This document shows positions 1 through 7,954 of a DNA stretch of 9,666 nt, piece after piece. Origin of the DNA: UBA5287 sp041672395 (lineage in GTDB: Bacteria; Bacteroidota; Bacteroidia; Bacteroidales; Dysgonomonadaceae); the NCBI GenBank assembly GCA_041672395.1, contig JBAYZS010000072.1, forward strand, positions 1-9,666, written 5' to 3'. The notes beneath the pieces were generated by a model. That model did not search any database. It was not told where the DNA came from and saw only the letters and a program-made list of their open reading frames with translations. Position 1 is the first letter of the stretch; each line of letters opens with the position of its first letter. A program made the position numbers and the translations under genes.

Positions 1-1706
1 AAGGAATAAGTTTTAATAATTTGGTTGTTTTTAATACATACGAATTTTATCCCATTGTTGATGTAACAAGCTGTATTCAATCGATAAAAGAAGTCTTTTT
101 GAATCAAATTGACATTGATCCTGCTAACATTTATTCTCTGGATGCAACAGTAGAAAAGGATTTGATTGGCGATAAATGTGAAGAATACGAGCAAAAATTA
201 CATGAATTGGGTGGCTTAGATTTTTTATTGCTTGGACTTGGCAGCAAAGGAAATATGGCCTTAAATATGCCTGGATCAAACAGAAATTCAAATACTCGAT
301 TGGTATTGCTGGATGGTGATTCGAGAAAAGATGCGATTTCTATTTTTGGAACACTGGACAAAGTGCCACCAAGCGCTTTGACCATTGGGTTGTCGGATAT
401 GCTGGAAGCTAAAAAAATTATGCTTGTGGCATGGGGAGAGGAAAAAGCAGAAAGTATAAAAACTATGGTCGAAGGTGCTATTACTGAGACCGTGCCTGCG
501 TCTTTTTTACAAACTCACGAGAATGTGTCAGCTGTGATAGATATATCTGCCGGTGAAGACCTTACGCGCATAAGTACCCCTTGGCTTGTAACCAATTGCG
601 AGTGGTCAAACAAATTAATACGCAGAGCTATTGTGTGGTTATGTAACAAAGTGAATAAGCCCATTTTAAAATTGACCAACAAAGATTATCAGGATAACAG
701 CTTAAGCGAACTGCTTACGCTCTTTGGTTCTGCATATAACGCAAACATTAAAGTTTTCAATGAATTACAACATACAATTACGGGTTGGCCAGGCGGCAAG
801 CCGGATGCAGACGATACCTATCGCCCAGAAAGAGCAAAGCCATTTCCTAAAAAAGTAATCGTTTTCAGTCCCCATCCCGATGATGACGTAATTTCAATGG
901 GTGGAACATTTCAAAGATTGATAAATCAAGGTCATCAGGTGCATGTTGCTTACGAGACTTCGGGAAATATTGCAGTAGGTGATGAAGAGGTAATCAGATA
1001 TCTTTCTGTTATGAATCATATGTGCGAAAGATTTGGCAGCCATAATCAGGATTTGGTTGAACAAAACAATAGAATGTTGAACTTTTTGTTGCATGAAAAG
1101 ACAAATGACGATATAGATACACCCGATATTTTGTATTTGAAAGGAAGGATTCGCAGAGAAGAAGCTACTACCGCTGACAGATATATGGGTGTTCCCAATA
1201 ATAATATTCATTTTCTTGATCTTCCGTTTTATGAGACAGGAAGAGTGAAGAAAAACCCGATTTCGGAAAAGGATGTTGAGATTGTGAAAGACTTTATTGA
1301 GTCGGTTAAGCCACATCAAATGTATGTGGCCGGCGATTTGGCCGATCCGCACGGAACGCACAAAGTAGCGTTGAATGCAGTGTTGGCAGCAGTGGACTTG
1401 CTCAAAGATGAAGAATGGTTTAAGGATTGTCGCATATGGATGTATCGCGGAGCCTGGATGGAGTGGGAGATTGACCATATTGAAATGGCTGTTCCATTAT
1501 CGCCCGAGGAGCTTCGTCAAAAGAGAAATTCGATATTGAAACATCAATCGCAGATGGAGAGCGCACCTTTCCTTGGTGATGATGAGCGACTTTTCTGGCA
1601 GCGGTCTGAAGAGAGAAATAAAGCTACCGCTGAGATGTATTGGAAATTAGGTTTAGCATCTTATGAAGCAATTGAAGCTTTTGTAGAATATGTTCCAATT
1701 AAATAA
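1..1706 (+). CDS. NagB-like / PIG-L deacetylase fusion protein (5'-truncated by window edge)
   Basis: The frame is open to the left edge (first complete codon at nt 3), so the TTG at 21 is not a credible start. About 568 codons are visible; from memory, Bacteroidota relatives are about 660 residues, so roughly 90-100 N-terminal residues are missing. Numbering from nt 3, residues 1 to about 250 resemble the sugar-phosphate isomerase fold of glucosamine-6-phosphate deaminase. Residues about 283-480 are a PIG-L/LmbE domain with the metal-binding motif SPHPDDD (His291, Asp293, Asp294) and the second motif DPHGTH (His450, His453). PIG-L enzymes are zinc-dependent N-deacetylases acting on GlcNAc-type groups. 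The NagB-like loop reads GLGSKGNMALNMPGS, where E. coli NagB has GVGNDGHIAFNEPAS; the Asp, His and Glu of that loop are replaced by Lys82, Asn84 and Met89. The Asp matching E. coli Asp72 seems kept (Asp47). No signal peptide can be judged because the N-terminus is missing. A cytoplasmic amino-sugar role is inferred; the deacetylase half looks active, the deaminase half doubtful. Confidence 0.9.
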   Translation, partial: GISFNNLVVFNTYEFYPIVDVTSCIQSIKEVFLNQIDIDPANIYSLDATVEKDLIGDKCEEYEQKLHELGGLDFLLLGLGSKGNMALNMPGSNRNSNTRLVLLDGDSRKDAISIFGTLDKVPPSALTIGLSDMLEAKKIMLVAWGEEKAESIKTMVEGAITETVPASFLQTHENVSAVIDISAGEDLTRISTPWLVTNCEWSNKLIRRAIVWLCNKVNKPILKLTNKDYQDNSLSELLTLFGSAYNANIKVFNELQHTITGWPGGKPDADDTYRPERAKPFPKKVIVFSPHPDDDVISMGGTFQRLINQGHQVHVAYETSGNIAVGDEEVIRYLSVMNHMCERFGSHNQDLVEQNNRMLNFLLHEKTNDDIDTPDILYLKGRIRREEATTADRYMGVPNNNIHFLDLPFYETGRVKKNPISEKDVEIVKDFIESVKPHQMYVAGDLADPHGTHKVALNAVLAAVDLLKDEEWFKDCRIWMYRGAWMEWEIDHIEMAVPLSPEELRQKRNSILKHQSQMESAPFLGDDERLFWQRSEERNKATAEMYWKLGLASYEAIEAFVEYVPIK

Positions 1707-1727
1707 GTGAAAAGTATGTATTAATAG

Positions 1728-1763
1728 AAGAGGAGGCAACGTTGTTGTTTCCTCTTTTTTTTT
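1728..1763 (+). terminator. Intrinsic terminator after the NagB/PIG-L fusion gene
   Basis: The arms AAGAGGAGGCAAC (1728-1740) and GTTGTTTCCTCTT (1744-1756) pair over 13 bp, with two G-U pairs and a 3-nt loop (1741-1743). The run of T from 1755 to 1763 follows directly. It lies 22 nt after the stop codon and separates the fusion gene from the susCD-like pair. Confidence 0.85.
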
Positions 1764-1931
1764 ATTAGCCCCTCTTGTTTAATTATAAATTTTAGCATAA
1801 ATATCTTAATATATAAATATTTATTTAATAAATGTGTTTTATATGAAAAAGATATATTAAATTCACCGCGTGAATATTAAATATGACTAAATTGATAATT
1901 TAATCCATTAATTAATTAAAAACGAGAGAGT
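1764..1931 (+). promoter_or_regulatory. AT-rich leader/promoter region of the susC-like gene
   Basis: This 168-bp stretch lies between the terminator and the susC-like ATG and must hold its promoter. I find no exact TAnnTTTG -7 box. The nearest match is TAAATGTG at 1829-1836, one mismatch, with no convincing -33 TTTG at the right distance. The region also holds the inverted repeat at 1857-1880 and a TTAATTAATTAA palindrome just before the start. No Shine-Dalgarno sequence is evident; only GAGAGAG lies directly before ATG 1932. The exact promoter is unresolved. Confidence 0.4.
1857..1880. repeat. Inverted repeat in the susC leader (possible operator or RNA hairpin)
   Basis: ATTCAC (1861-1866) and GTGAAT (1870-1875) are perfect inverted arms around a CGC loop. 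The symmetry extends outward to TTAA on both sides if A1876 is bulged, giving 10 bp in all. It lies about 50-75 bp before the susC-like ATG, where either a dimeric regulator site or a leader hairpin would fit. There is no T-run after it, so it is not a terminator. Function is inferred only from symmetry and place. Confidence 0.35.
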
Positions 1932-4900
1932 ATGAAAAGAAAAAACCTTTTTCTTAATTTAAGAGGGCTCTTTACACTCCTGATGAGTGTTTGTGTCCTT
2001 TCTATTTCTGCTCAAAATATCACGGTATCCGGTACAGTGACTGATGACACTGGTATGACTGTAATCGGAGCAGCTGTGATTGTAGCAGGAAATGCAAGCA
2101 TGGGAACTATAACTGACATTGATGGTAAATACACCTTAAACAATGTGCCTTCAAATGGTTCGTTACAGTTCAGTTATGTAGGTCTGGTTACTCAAACCAT
2201 TCCTGTGAACGGAAAAACAACAATCGATGTTATCATGGCAACTGATGCAAAAATGCTGCAAGAAGTTGTAGTTACTGCTTTGGGAATTACAAAGCAATCA
2301 AGATCTGTAGGTTACGCAACATCTAAAGTATCAACTGAAGAAATTGCACGTACAAATGCTATCAATCCAATTACTGCTTTGCAAGGAAAAGTAGCAGGTG
2401 TAAGTATTAACGCAGGTGGTGCATCGGGTGTTACTTCCAGCTCATCCATCACTATTCGTGGAGCAAAATCTATCGACAAAAACAACTCCCCGATTTTCGT
2501 GATCGACGGTATGATTATTCAAGAACCCATTCGAGGAGCATTAGATGGAACCGACTGGGGTTCACAGTTGAAGAATCTTAACCCTTCTGATTATGAAAGT
2601 GTGACAGTATTGAAAGGTGCAGCAGCAACTGCTCTTTATGGATCTAGAGGAGCCAATGGTGCTATAGTAATTGTTTCAAAAGGTGGCCGATTCGGTAAAA
2701 AAGGTTTGGGTATTGAAGTGTCTCAATCACTTGAGACCACAGACATTTATAAGTCGCCAATCGAATTGCAGAATATTTATGGTGCTGGAAGTCCTAATAA
2801 CGGTTATGAAGGAGATTATATGGCTGATGGAACTTTACAAAGAGCGGCAACAAGTTTTGGACCAAAAATGGATGGCTCATTGTTAAACCAATATTTACCA
2901 AACGGATAAAAAACCCCATTTATTGCACATCCTGACAATTGGAAAGCGCTGTATCAATCAGGTTTAAATAGCAACACAAATGTTGCAATTAGCGGAGGAG
3001 GTGAAAATTCATCGTTTCGTGTATCTTATTCTTATACAGATAATAATGGAGTGTTTAAACGAAATAACTTCAATAGGAATACTATTTCATTCAAAGGACT
3101 TACTGATTTAAATGAAGTTTTCTCAATTGAAGTTGGTTTAAATTATGCCTTCTCAAAAGCTCAAAATGGTGCTAACCAAGGTGGTTGGAACTGGGGTGGA
3201 AACTTGGGAATGATGAGTACTTATTATACTCCAAGAAACATGGACATTGAAGCATATGAAAGTATGTATCGAGATCCTGTTACGCATGCAGTCGAAACCG
3301 ATAGTCCGTGGAGTGATTTAAGAGGATATCTACATTCACGCGATATGAATTTGAGTCAACGTTCTGAGAATTCTCTGCTTAGCAACTTGACATTAAGGGC
3401 TAAAATTGCTCCTTGGTTAACTGCAAGTATTAAGGGAAATTATAACTACTATAACTGGAATCATCTTAATAAAGAATATGGAACAGGAGCCAATTATGGT
3501 CCTTCCGGATCAGGCAGTTATGGTCGTGCAGGCGAAACATCCGGTTCTTATAACTTTTTGGGAATGTTGCAATCGACTGAAAACAAGTTCAAATTAGGTG
3601 ATGAAGAATTTATGTTAGATGTTATTGTTGCATCGGAACTATATGGAAATACCGAAAGTAATTACTGGAGCAAATATACTGCCGGGGGATTAGATATTCC
3701 TGCTATTTTTGCATTTTCGAACTCCAGAAACTCAATAATTCCCTCATACTCTTATACCCCAAGAAACCTTCAGGTATTTGGTTTATCAGGAATTATAAAC
3801 TTATCATGGAGAGATCAAGTTTATCTGGAACTTACGGGACGTAATGACTGGCTTTCAACTCTTACCTATCCAACCTATATGGTTGCCGGTATGAATAATT
3901 ATACTGTATTCTATCCATCAGCCAATTTATCTTGGGTTTTCACTGATACATTTGAAATTCCTGAATGGTTTTCTTTCGGAAAACTTAGAGCTTCAATATC
4001 TCAAGTAGGTATGGGAACTTCTGCTTATAATACAACAAATGGTTTTGGAGTATTTAGTCAGAGCAATCAGCTTGATACCGATAGAAATGGAGTACTTGTA
4101 GCTCAACCTCAAATTGGTACAGCCTGGAATAGGAATGTTAAGCCCGAAATTCAGCAGTCAATTGAGTTAGGAGCTGATTTGCGATTCTTAGACGAGCGCA
4201 TTTTCTTAGATGTAGCTTATTACAAAACCAATACCCGCAATCAAATTCTTAGGGTTCCTGCCGTAATAGAATCCGGAGCAAGAGAGCAATTGATTAATGC
4301 CGGTAATATTCAAAACCAAGGTGTTGAAATTCAGTTTGAAGCAACTCCTGTAAAGACAAACGATATCCGTTGGACAGTGGGATCAAATTTCACACTTAAT
4401 CGTGGCAAGATTATCAAGATGCACGAGAATGTTAAAGAATGGCAGCTTTTTGGAGCTTATGATGGAGGTCCTGAAATTTGGGCATACGAAAACGGCGACT
4501 TTGGTGTAATCACATCACCTTATGGCAGTCCCTATGGTGCAGCCCTATATCGCTATAACAATGCTGAAGATGCTAATGACCCAAGAAATGGTAAACCAGT
4601 ATTAACTTACTGGGGAAACTATGGTAATCCAAACTCTGTTCCATTATATGGATACGTTACGAATATAGACAAGGGTGTCAATGACAGAGTTGTACTAGGC
4701 AAAGTTGAGCCAGATTTTCTATTGAGTGTAAACACTTCATTTTCTTATAAAGATTTTGATTTTTATGCGTTGATAGACGGTAGAGTAGGTGGTAATTTCT
4801 TCTCTAATACATATAAATATGCATCATCTAGAGGAACACTAAAATCATCGTTAACTGGTCGCGACCAAGAACATGGTGGAATTGCCCGCATCAACTATAA

Positions 4901-5420
4901 AGGCGATACTCAATACAATGGTATAATGCTTGATGCTGTATTTGATGAAGATGTACAAGCCCCTGCTAAAAACAAAAATGTTCCTACGCAATATCTTGTA
5001 AAAAATGATGACGGTTCTATTTATGAAAATAGCCGAGGAGAATACATGGTTAATTTAGGAGGTATGACTTATCAGGAAGCAGTTGATAATAACATAATCA
5101 ATCCAATGCTTGCAGGTGCTTATTATTGGGGTAATTTAGGTTGGGGAATGCCTACTGAATTAGGTCTTCAAGACAATACCTGGTTTGCATTAAGAGAGGT
5201 AAGCCTTGGATATAGACTGCCCGAAAAAGTATTAAGTAAATTAGGTATGAATTACTTCCGTGTTGGGCTGACAGCTCGTAACTTAGGTTATATTGTAAAT
5301 AAATTGACTGACGGATTAAATCCTGCTTCAATTTCTTCAAATAACCCATTACAACCTATTGATATTGGTGGTGTGCCGTTTGCTCGCACATATTCACTTA
5401 GTTTGACAGTACGATTCTAA
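1932..5420 (+). pseudogene. SusC/RagA-family TonB-dependent transporter, interrupted by one in-frame stop
   Basis: The family forms TonB-driven outer-membrane barrels that import glycans or peptides with a SusD lipoprotein. The reading frame covers 1162 codons including one internal TAA (codon 326, 2907-2909). Residues 1 to about 27 are a signal peptide (MKRKN, hydrophobic core, ending SISA). Residues about 30-110 are a carboxypeptidase-regulatory-like beta domain (VSGTVTDDTG...). EVVVTALG (111-118) is the TonB-box-like stretch. Residues about 119-251 are the plug, with ALQGKVAGV, ITIRGAKS and YGSRGANGAIVIVSKGG. The rest is barrel, ending in the aromatic terminus SLSLTVRF typical of outer-membrane insertion. 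Codons after the stop continue with family-like sequence (KTPFIAHPDNWKALYQSG), so a single substitution of a sense codon explains the interruption. The upstream product would be 325 residues: signal, regulatory domain, plug and the very start of the barrel. A restart at GTG 3051 would lack a signal peptide and plug. It may be a recent pseudogene, a readthrough case or a base error. Confidence 0.88.
2907..2909 (+). other. Premature in-frame TAA within the susC-like gene
   Basis: Reading from ATG 1932, codon 326 is TAA between AAC-GGA and AAA-ACC-CCA. Both flanks are in the same frame, so no indel is involved. Related SusC proteins commonly have a sense residue between a Gly and Lys-Thr-Pro-Phe here, as I recall. 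AAA, GAA or CAA would each become TAA by one change. Confidence 0.9.
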
Positions 5421-5439
5421 CACTAAATCAATTATAATT

Positions 5440-7284
5440 ATGAATAAATTGAAATATATTATAGTAGGGGTTTTGTCACTATTACTGCTTACGGGATGTT
5501 TAGAAGATTATCAAGAAATGAATACTAATCCTGAACTCCTTGAAACTACAAACCCTAAAAATGCCTTTACGGGTGCGACCCAGAATTTTAATAATAGAGA
5601 AAGGCATCATTTAACAAGTAAATTTGCAGGTGTGATGCAAATGATGCAATATCTTGTTTCGTCAGGCGGTGCATCGGAAGGAGTTTATGTAAATACATCC
5701 AAGAATACGCGTCCATCTCCTTATACTCCGTATTATGAACAATATTACGATCAAATTGGATTGCAGTTACGTTATTTGGTAAATACAGTAATTCCATTGA
5801 ATCCTGAAAAGGAAAGATATCAAAACGTGGCTGCTATTGCAAATATATTGGAGACTTATCAGGCTTGGTTGATGTTTGACGTTTATGGTGCAGCTCCTTA
5901 TAGCGAGGCATTCCAGAATACTGAAGGCATAAGAAAACCACGATATGACTTGTATCAGGAAGATATAAATGGTAATCCATTATATAAAGTCTTTGATGAA
6001 AAGATAAAAGCAAATGTAGAGGTGTTGCTTAATTCCACAGCAGAACAATATAATCTGGGAAAGAACGATTATTTCTACGGTGGAGATGTTGCAAAGTGGA
6101 TCAAATTTGGTAACTCGTTACGCATTAAGATGGCACAACGTTTAGAGAAAGCAGACAATAGCTTCTATAAGACAGTTGTTGCAGAAGCCTTAGCAAATTC
6201 GGGAGGTATTATTTCCAGCAATGATGAATCTTGTATTTATCATCATCCCAATGAGCATAATAATAATACTGATGATATGCAAGGCATCAATGTGAATTTT
6301 GTAGCATCACGAACTTTGGTAAATTATTTGAAGGAATATGATGATCCTCGTTTACCTTTATTGGTACGTCGAAATGGTTTTGGTCAGGGTAATAACAATG
6401 CCACAAATGATGCATGGGCCGATTCATTGGCAAAGTATTATCCAAATTATTTAACTCAATTTCCGCAATGGACCGACCGTTATGTAGGTATGGCAGCTAA
6501 CCCTGATAGTGCCGAAAGTGATTGGTCAACAGATGCATATTATATCTTGGGATATAAGGATAGCAAAGGAGTTGATAAAACAATGTCAATTCGTAATAAC
6601 AGTCAGATTGAGAGCAGATATTTTGTGAAAAATAGTGGCAAGGTCAGCAATACCCTTGGTGTACGTGATAAAGAAGATCAGGCAAAATATGATGTTTCTC
6701 AGGATGCTATCAGTCTTTTTACTCCTCTGATCACTTATCCTGAAGTTTGCTTTATGATGGCCGAAATTGCTTTCAAAGATGGTTCAGCAAAAGGTGGGAA
6801 AGATGCCCTAACTTGGTTTAGAACGGGCATCAGAGCTTCAATGGAACAATATCAATCATGGGCTTCTAAGATGAAAGTGCCTTCAGCTATGAATCCAACA
6901 AGCGATAATTATAATCCAATTACTTCACAAGCTATCGATGCATATCTTGCAAAACCTGAATTTCAAACGGTTTCGTTAGAGAAAATTGTTTCTCAACAAT
7001 GGGTTAACTTGTTTATGCGACCAGAAGAAATGTGGGCTACTTGGAAACGCACAGGGCTTCCAGCATTTAAGAGTCAGCCAGTTCCAACAGATGGAGTAGC
7101 CTATTTTGAGGCAGTAAGAAGTGCCGGAGCAGATCTGGTTATTCCAAGAAGAGGCGTTCTGTCTATTCCAAATACCGAAAATATTGATAATTACAATGCT
7201 GCGATCACAGCACTGACTTCTGATCCGGCATATGGTTCAAAGAATGATAGAACTGAAGGAAGAATTTGGTGGGATAAACCATAA
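5440..7284 (+). CDS. SusD-like surface lipoprotein (SusD-like_2 type)
   Basis: This 614-residue protein is the expected partner of the SusC-like barrel, 19 bp upstream, and both genes are probably co-transcribed. SusD-type proteins sit on the cell surface as a lid that binds substrate and hands it to SusC. The N-terminus is a lipoprotein signal (MNKLKY, hydrophobic core, lipobox LTGC with Cys20). Acidic residues right after the cysteine (CLEDYQE) fit the surface-export signal described for Bacteroidota lipoproteins. The early MNTNPELLETTNP stretch and the late region about 521-541 (WVNLFMRPEEMWATWKRTGLP), followed by PRRGVLSIPNTENIDNYN, match what I recall of the SusD-like_2 family (PF12771). 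The mature part should be mostly alpha-helical with TPR-like repeats. No stop or frameshift is present, in contrast to the SusC partner. The ATG at 5440 is chosen because the lipobox falls at the right distance; no Shine-Dalgarno sequence precedes it. The substrate cannot be deduced. Confidence 0.92.
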   Translation: MNKLKYIIVGVLSLLLLTGCLEDYQEMNTNPELLETTNPKNAFTGATQNFNNRERHHLTSKFAGVMQMMQYLVSSGGASEGVYVNTSKNTRPSPYTPYYEQYYDQIGLQLRYLVNTVIPLNPEKERYQNVAAIANILETYQAWLMFDVYGAAPYSEAFQNTEGIRKPRYDLYQEDINGNPLYKVFDEKIKANVEVLLNSTAEQYNLGKNDYFYGGDVAKWIKFGNSLRIKMAQRLEKADNSFYKTVVAEALANSGGIISSNDESCIYHHPNEHNNNTDDMQGINVNFVASRTLVNYLKEYDDPRLPLLVRRNGFGQGNNNATNDAWADSLAKYYPNYLTQFPQWTDRYVGMAANPDSAESDWSTDAYYILGYKDSKGVDKTMSIRNNSQIESRYFVKNSGKVSNTLGVRDKEDQAKYDVSQDAISLFTPLITYPEVCFMMAEIAFKDGSAKGGKDALTWFRTGIRASMEQYQSWASKMKVPSAMNPTSDNYNPITSQAIDAYLAKPEFQTVSLEKIVSQQWVNLFMRPEEMWATWKRTGLPAFKSQPVPTDGVAYFEAVRSAGADLVIPRRGVLSIPNTENIDNYNAAITALTSDPAYGSKNDRTEGRIWWDKP

Positions 7285-7309
7285 TTCTCCTTATTTATAG
7301 ACTTATCGT

Positions 7310-7350
7310 GAGGGTGAAATCATTTCAATATGATTTCACCCTCTTGTGTT
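7310..7350 (+). terminator. Intrinsic terminator after the susCD-like pair
   Basis: GAGGGTGAAATCAT (7310-7323) and ATGATTTCACCCTC (7330-7343) form a perfect 14-bp stem with a 6-nt loop. The tail TTGTGTTT (7343 onward) is T-rich but broken by two G residues, so efficiency may be modest. It lies 25 nt after the SusD-like stop codon. Confidence 0.75.
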
Positions 7351-7364
7351 TAAGAAAGTTAATG

Positions 7365-7378
7365 TTCACTATGGTGAA
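7365..7378. repeat. Short inverted repeat upstream of the START-like gene
   Basis: TTCAC (7365-7369) and GTGAA (7374-7378) flank a 4-nt spacer. The element ends 12 bp before the TTG at 7391 that could serve as a -33 element. It shares the TTCAC/GTGAA half-sites of the repeat at 1861-1875, though with a spacer of 4 instead of 3. A regulator site is possible but chance is a real alternative. Confidence 0.25.
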
Positions 7379-7390
7379 ATCGAAATAAAG

Positions 7391-7417
7391 TTGTATATTT
7401 AGCCCGTATTAAATTTG
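7391..7417 (+). promoter_or_regulatory. Candidate promoter of the START-like gene
   Basis: TAAATTTG (7410-7417) matches the Bacteroidota -7 consensus TAnnTTTG exactly. A TTG at 7391-7393 may be the -33 element, though the 16-nt gap is a little short. The -7 box ends only 4 nt before the ATG at 7422, so transcription would begin at or next to the start codon. Confidence 0.55.
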
Positions 7418-7421
7418 TCTA

Positions 7422-7805
7422 ATGAAAAAAGAGAAATACCATATAGAATTTATGATGGGGAGTGCTTCCCAGTCAAGTCTTTGGACCATGATTTATGATA
7501 TTGAAGGTTTGTCGGAATGGTTTGCTGATGAGGTTACTTTATATGATAGGATTTATACTTTTACTTGGAATAAGGAGCAGATTTCAGCAGAAATAATTGA
7601 TATAAAACCACAATATAAAATCCGCTTGCGTTGGTTTGACGAAGAAGACGAGAACATTTATTTTGAGTTTCAACTTCATAAGCTTGAGCTTACCGGTGAT
7701 ATGACACTGGAAATTACTGATTTTGCAGAACCTGATGAGAAAAGTGACGCAATAACGCTTTGGGAATCTCAAGTCGATGAGCTGAAAAGACACTTAGGCG
7801 TTTAA
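7422..7805 (+). CDS. START-like domain protein (SRPBCC fold)
   Basis: This 127-residue acidic protein matches a conserved Bacteroidota family of about 128 residues that I know as START-like domain proteins; no reaction has been assigned to it that I can name. The START/SRPBCC fold is a curved beta-sheet around a long C-terminal helix, forming a hydrophobic pocket that usually binds lipids or other small ligands. Visible marks are the N-terminal strand KYHIEF, the helix SLWTMIYDIEGLSEWFAD (about 19-36), the strand YTFTWN, the stretch LEITDFAEPDEK (about 94-105) and a C-terminal helix ending KRHLGV. There is no signal peptide or membrane segment, so it is likely cytoplasmic. It is the first gene after a terminator, has its own -7 box, and is followed by another likely terminator, so it seems to be a single-gene unit. 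The ATG at 7422 gives the family's usual length and N-terminus. Confidence 0.88.
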   Translation: MKKEKYHIEFMMGSASQSSLWTMIYDIEGLSEWFADEVTLYDRIYTFTWNKEQISAEIIDIKPQYKIRLRWFDEEDENIYFEFQLHKLELTGDMTLEITDFAEPDEKSDAITLWESQVDELKRHLGV

Positions 7806-7824
7806 CAATCATGACTGTTTTTTT

Positions 7825-7868
7825 GGACCTGATTATGACTATTACAATCCATTCAGGTTTTTTGTTTT
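7825..7868 (+). terminator. Likely terminator after the START-like gene
   Basis: GGACCTGA (7825-7832) pairs with TCAGGTTT (7853-7860), 8 bp with two G-U pairs, around a 20-nt loop, and runs into TTTTTTGTTTT. Just upstream an imperfect palindrome (7804-7819, AACA...TGTT arms) also leads into a T-run (7818-7824), so termination may occur at either site. The stems are weaker than those of the other two terminators. Confidence 0.5.
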
Positions 7869-7893
7869 CATTCTTTATACATCAAAATCGACA

Positions 7894-7920
7894 TTTGTGT
7901 AGTTGATTTTATTATCTTTG
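7894..7920 (+). promoter_or_regulatory. Candidate promoter of the LptF/LptG-like gene
   Basis: TATCTTTG (7913-7920) is an exact TAnnTTTG -7 box, and TTTG at 7894-7897 may be the -33 element with a somewhat short 15-nt gap. The ATG at 7955 lies 34 nt after the box, leaving a leader of roughly 27 nt. Confidence 0.65.
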
Positions 7921-7954
7921 CGTACAAAATTGAGAAGGCCCAATGCTTTAAAAA

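Noticed and set aside
21..23. TTG as the start codon of the NagB/PIG-L fusion gene
   Set aside because: The frame is open upstream to the window edge and reads into family-like sequence (GISFNNLVVFNTYEFYP), and the protein would lack about 100 N-terminal residues. The gene is simply cut by the window.
894..1478. 194-codon open frame on the - strand
   Set aside because: It lies antisense within the conserved PIG-L domain coding region and its translation has no recognisable domain; it is a shadow of the + strand gene.
1908..1919. TTAATTAATTAA palindrome before the susC-like start as an operator
   Set aside because: It is a low-complexity AT palindrome in AT-rich leader DNA, expected by chance; no GC-containing half-sites or second copy near other genes were seen.
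2908..2914. AAAAAAC heptamer as a programmed -1 frameshift site bypassing the TAA in the susC-like gene
   Set aside because: The heptamer is not in the required zero-frame register, it lies after the stop's first base, and the coding frame is the same on both sides, so a single frameshift could not rejoin the halves.
2994..3054. Strong Shine-Dalgarno-like GGAGGAGGTGA serving a restart of the downstream barrel fragment
   Set aside because: It encodes the Ser-Gly-Gly-Gly-Glu stretch of the SusC sequence, has no in-frame ATG or GTG at a proper distance (GTG 3051 is 46 nt away), and Bacteroidota rely little on such sites. A restart product would lack signal peptide and plug.
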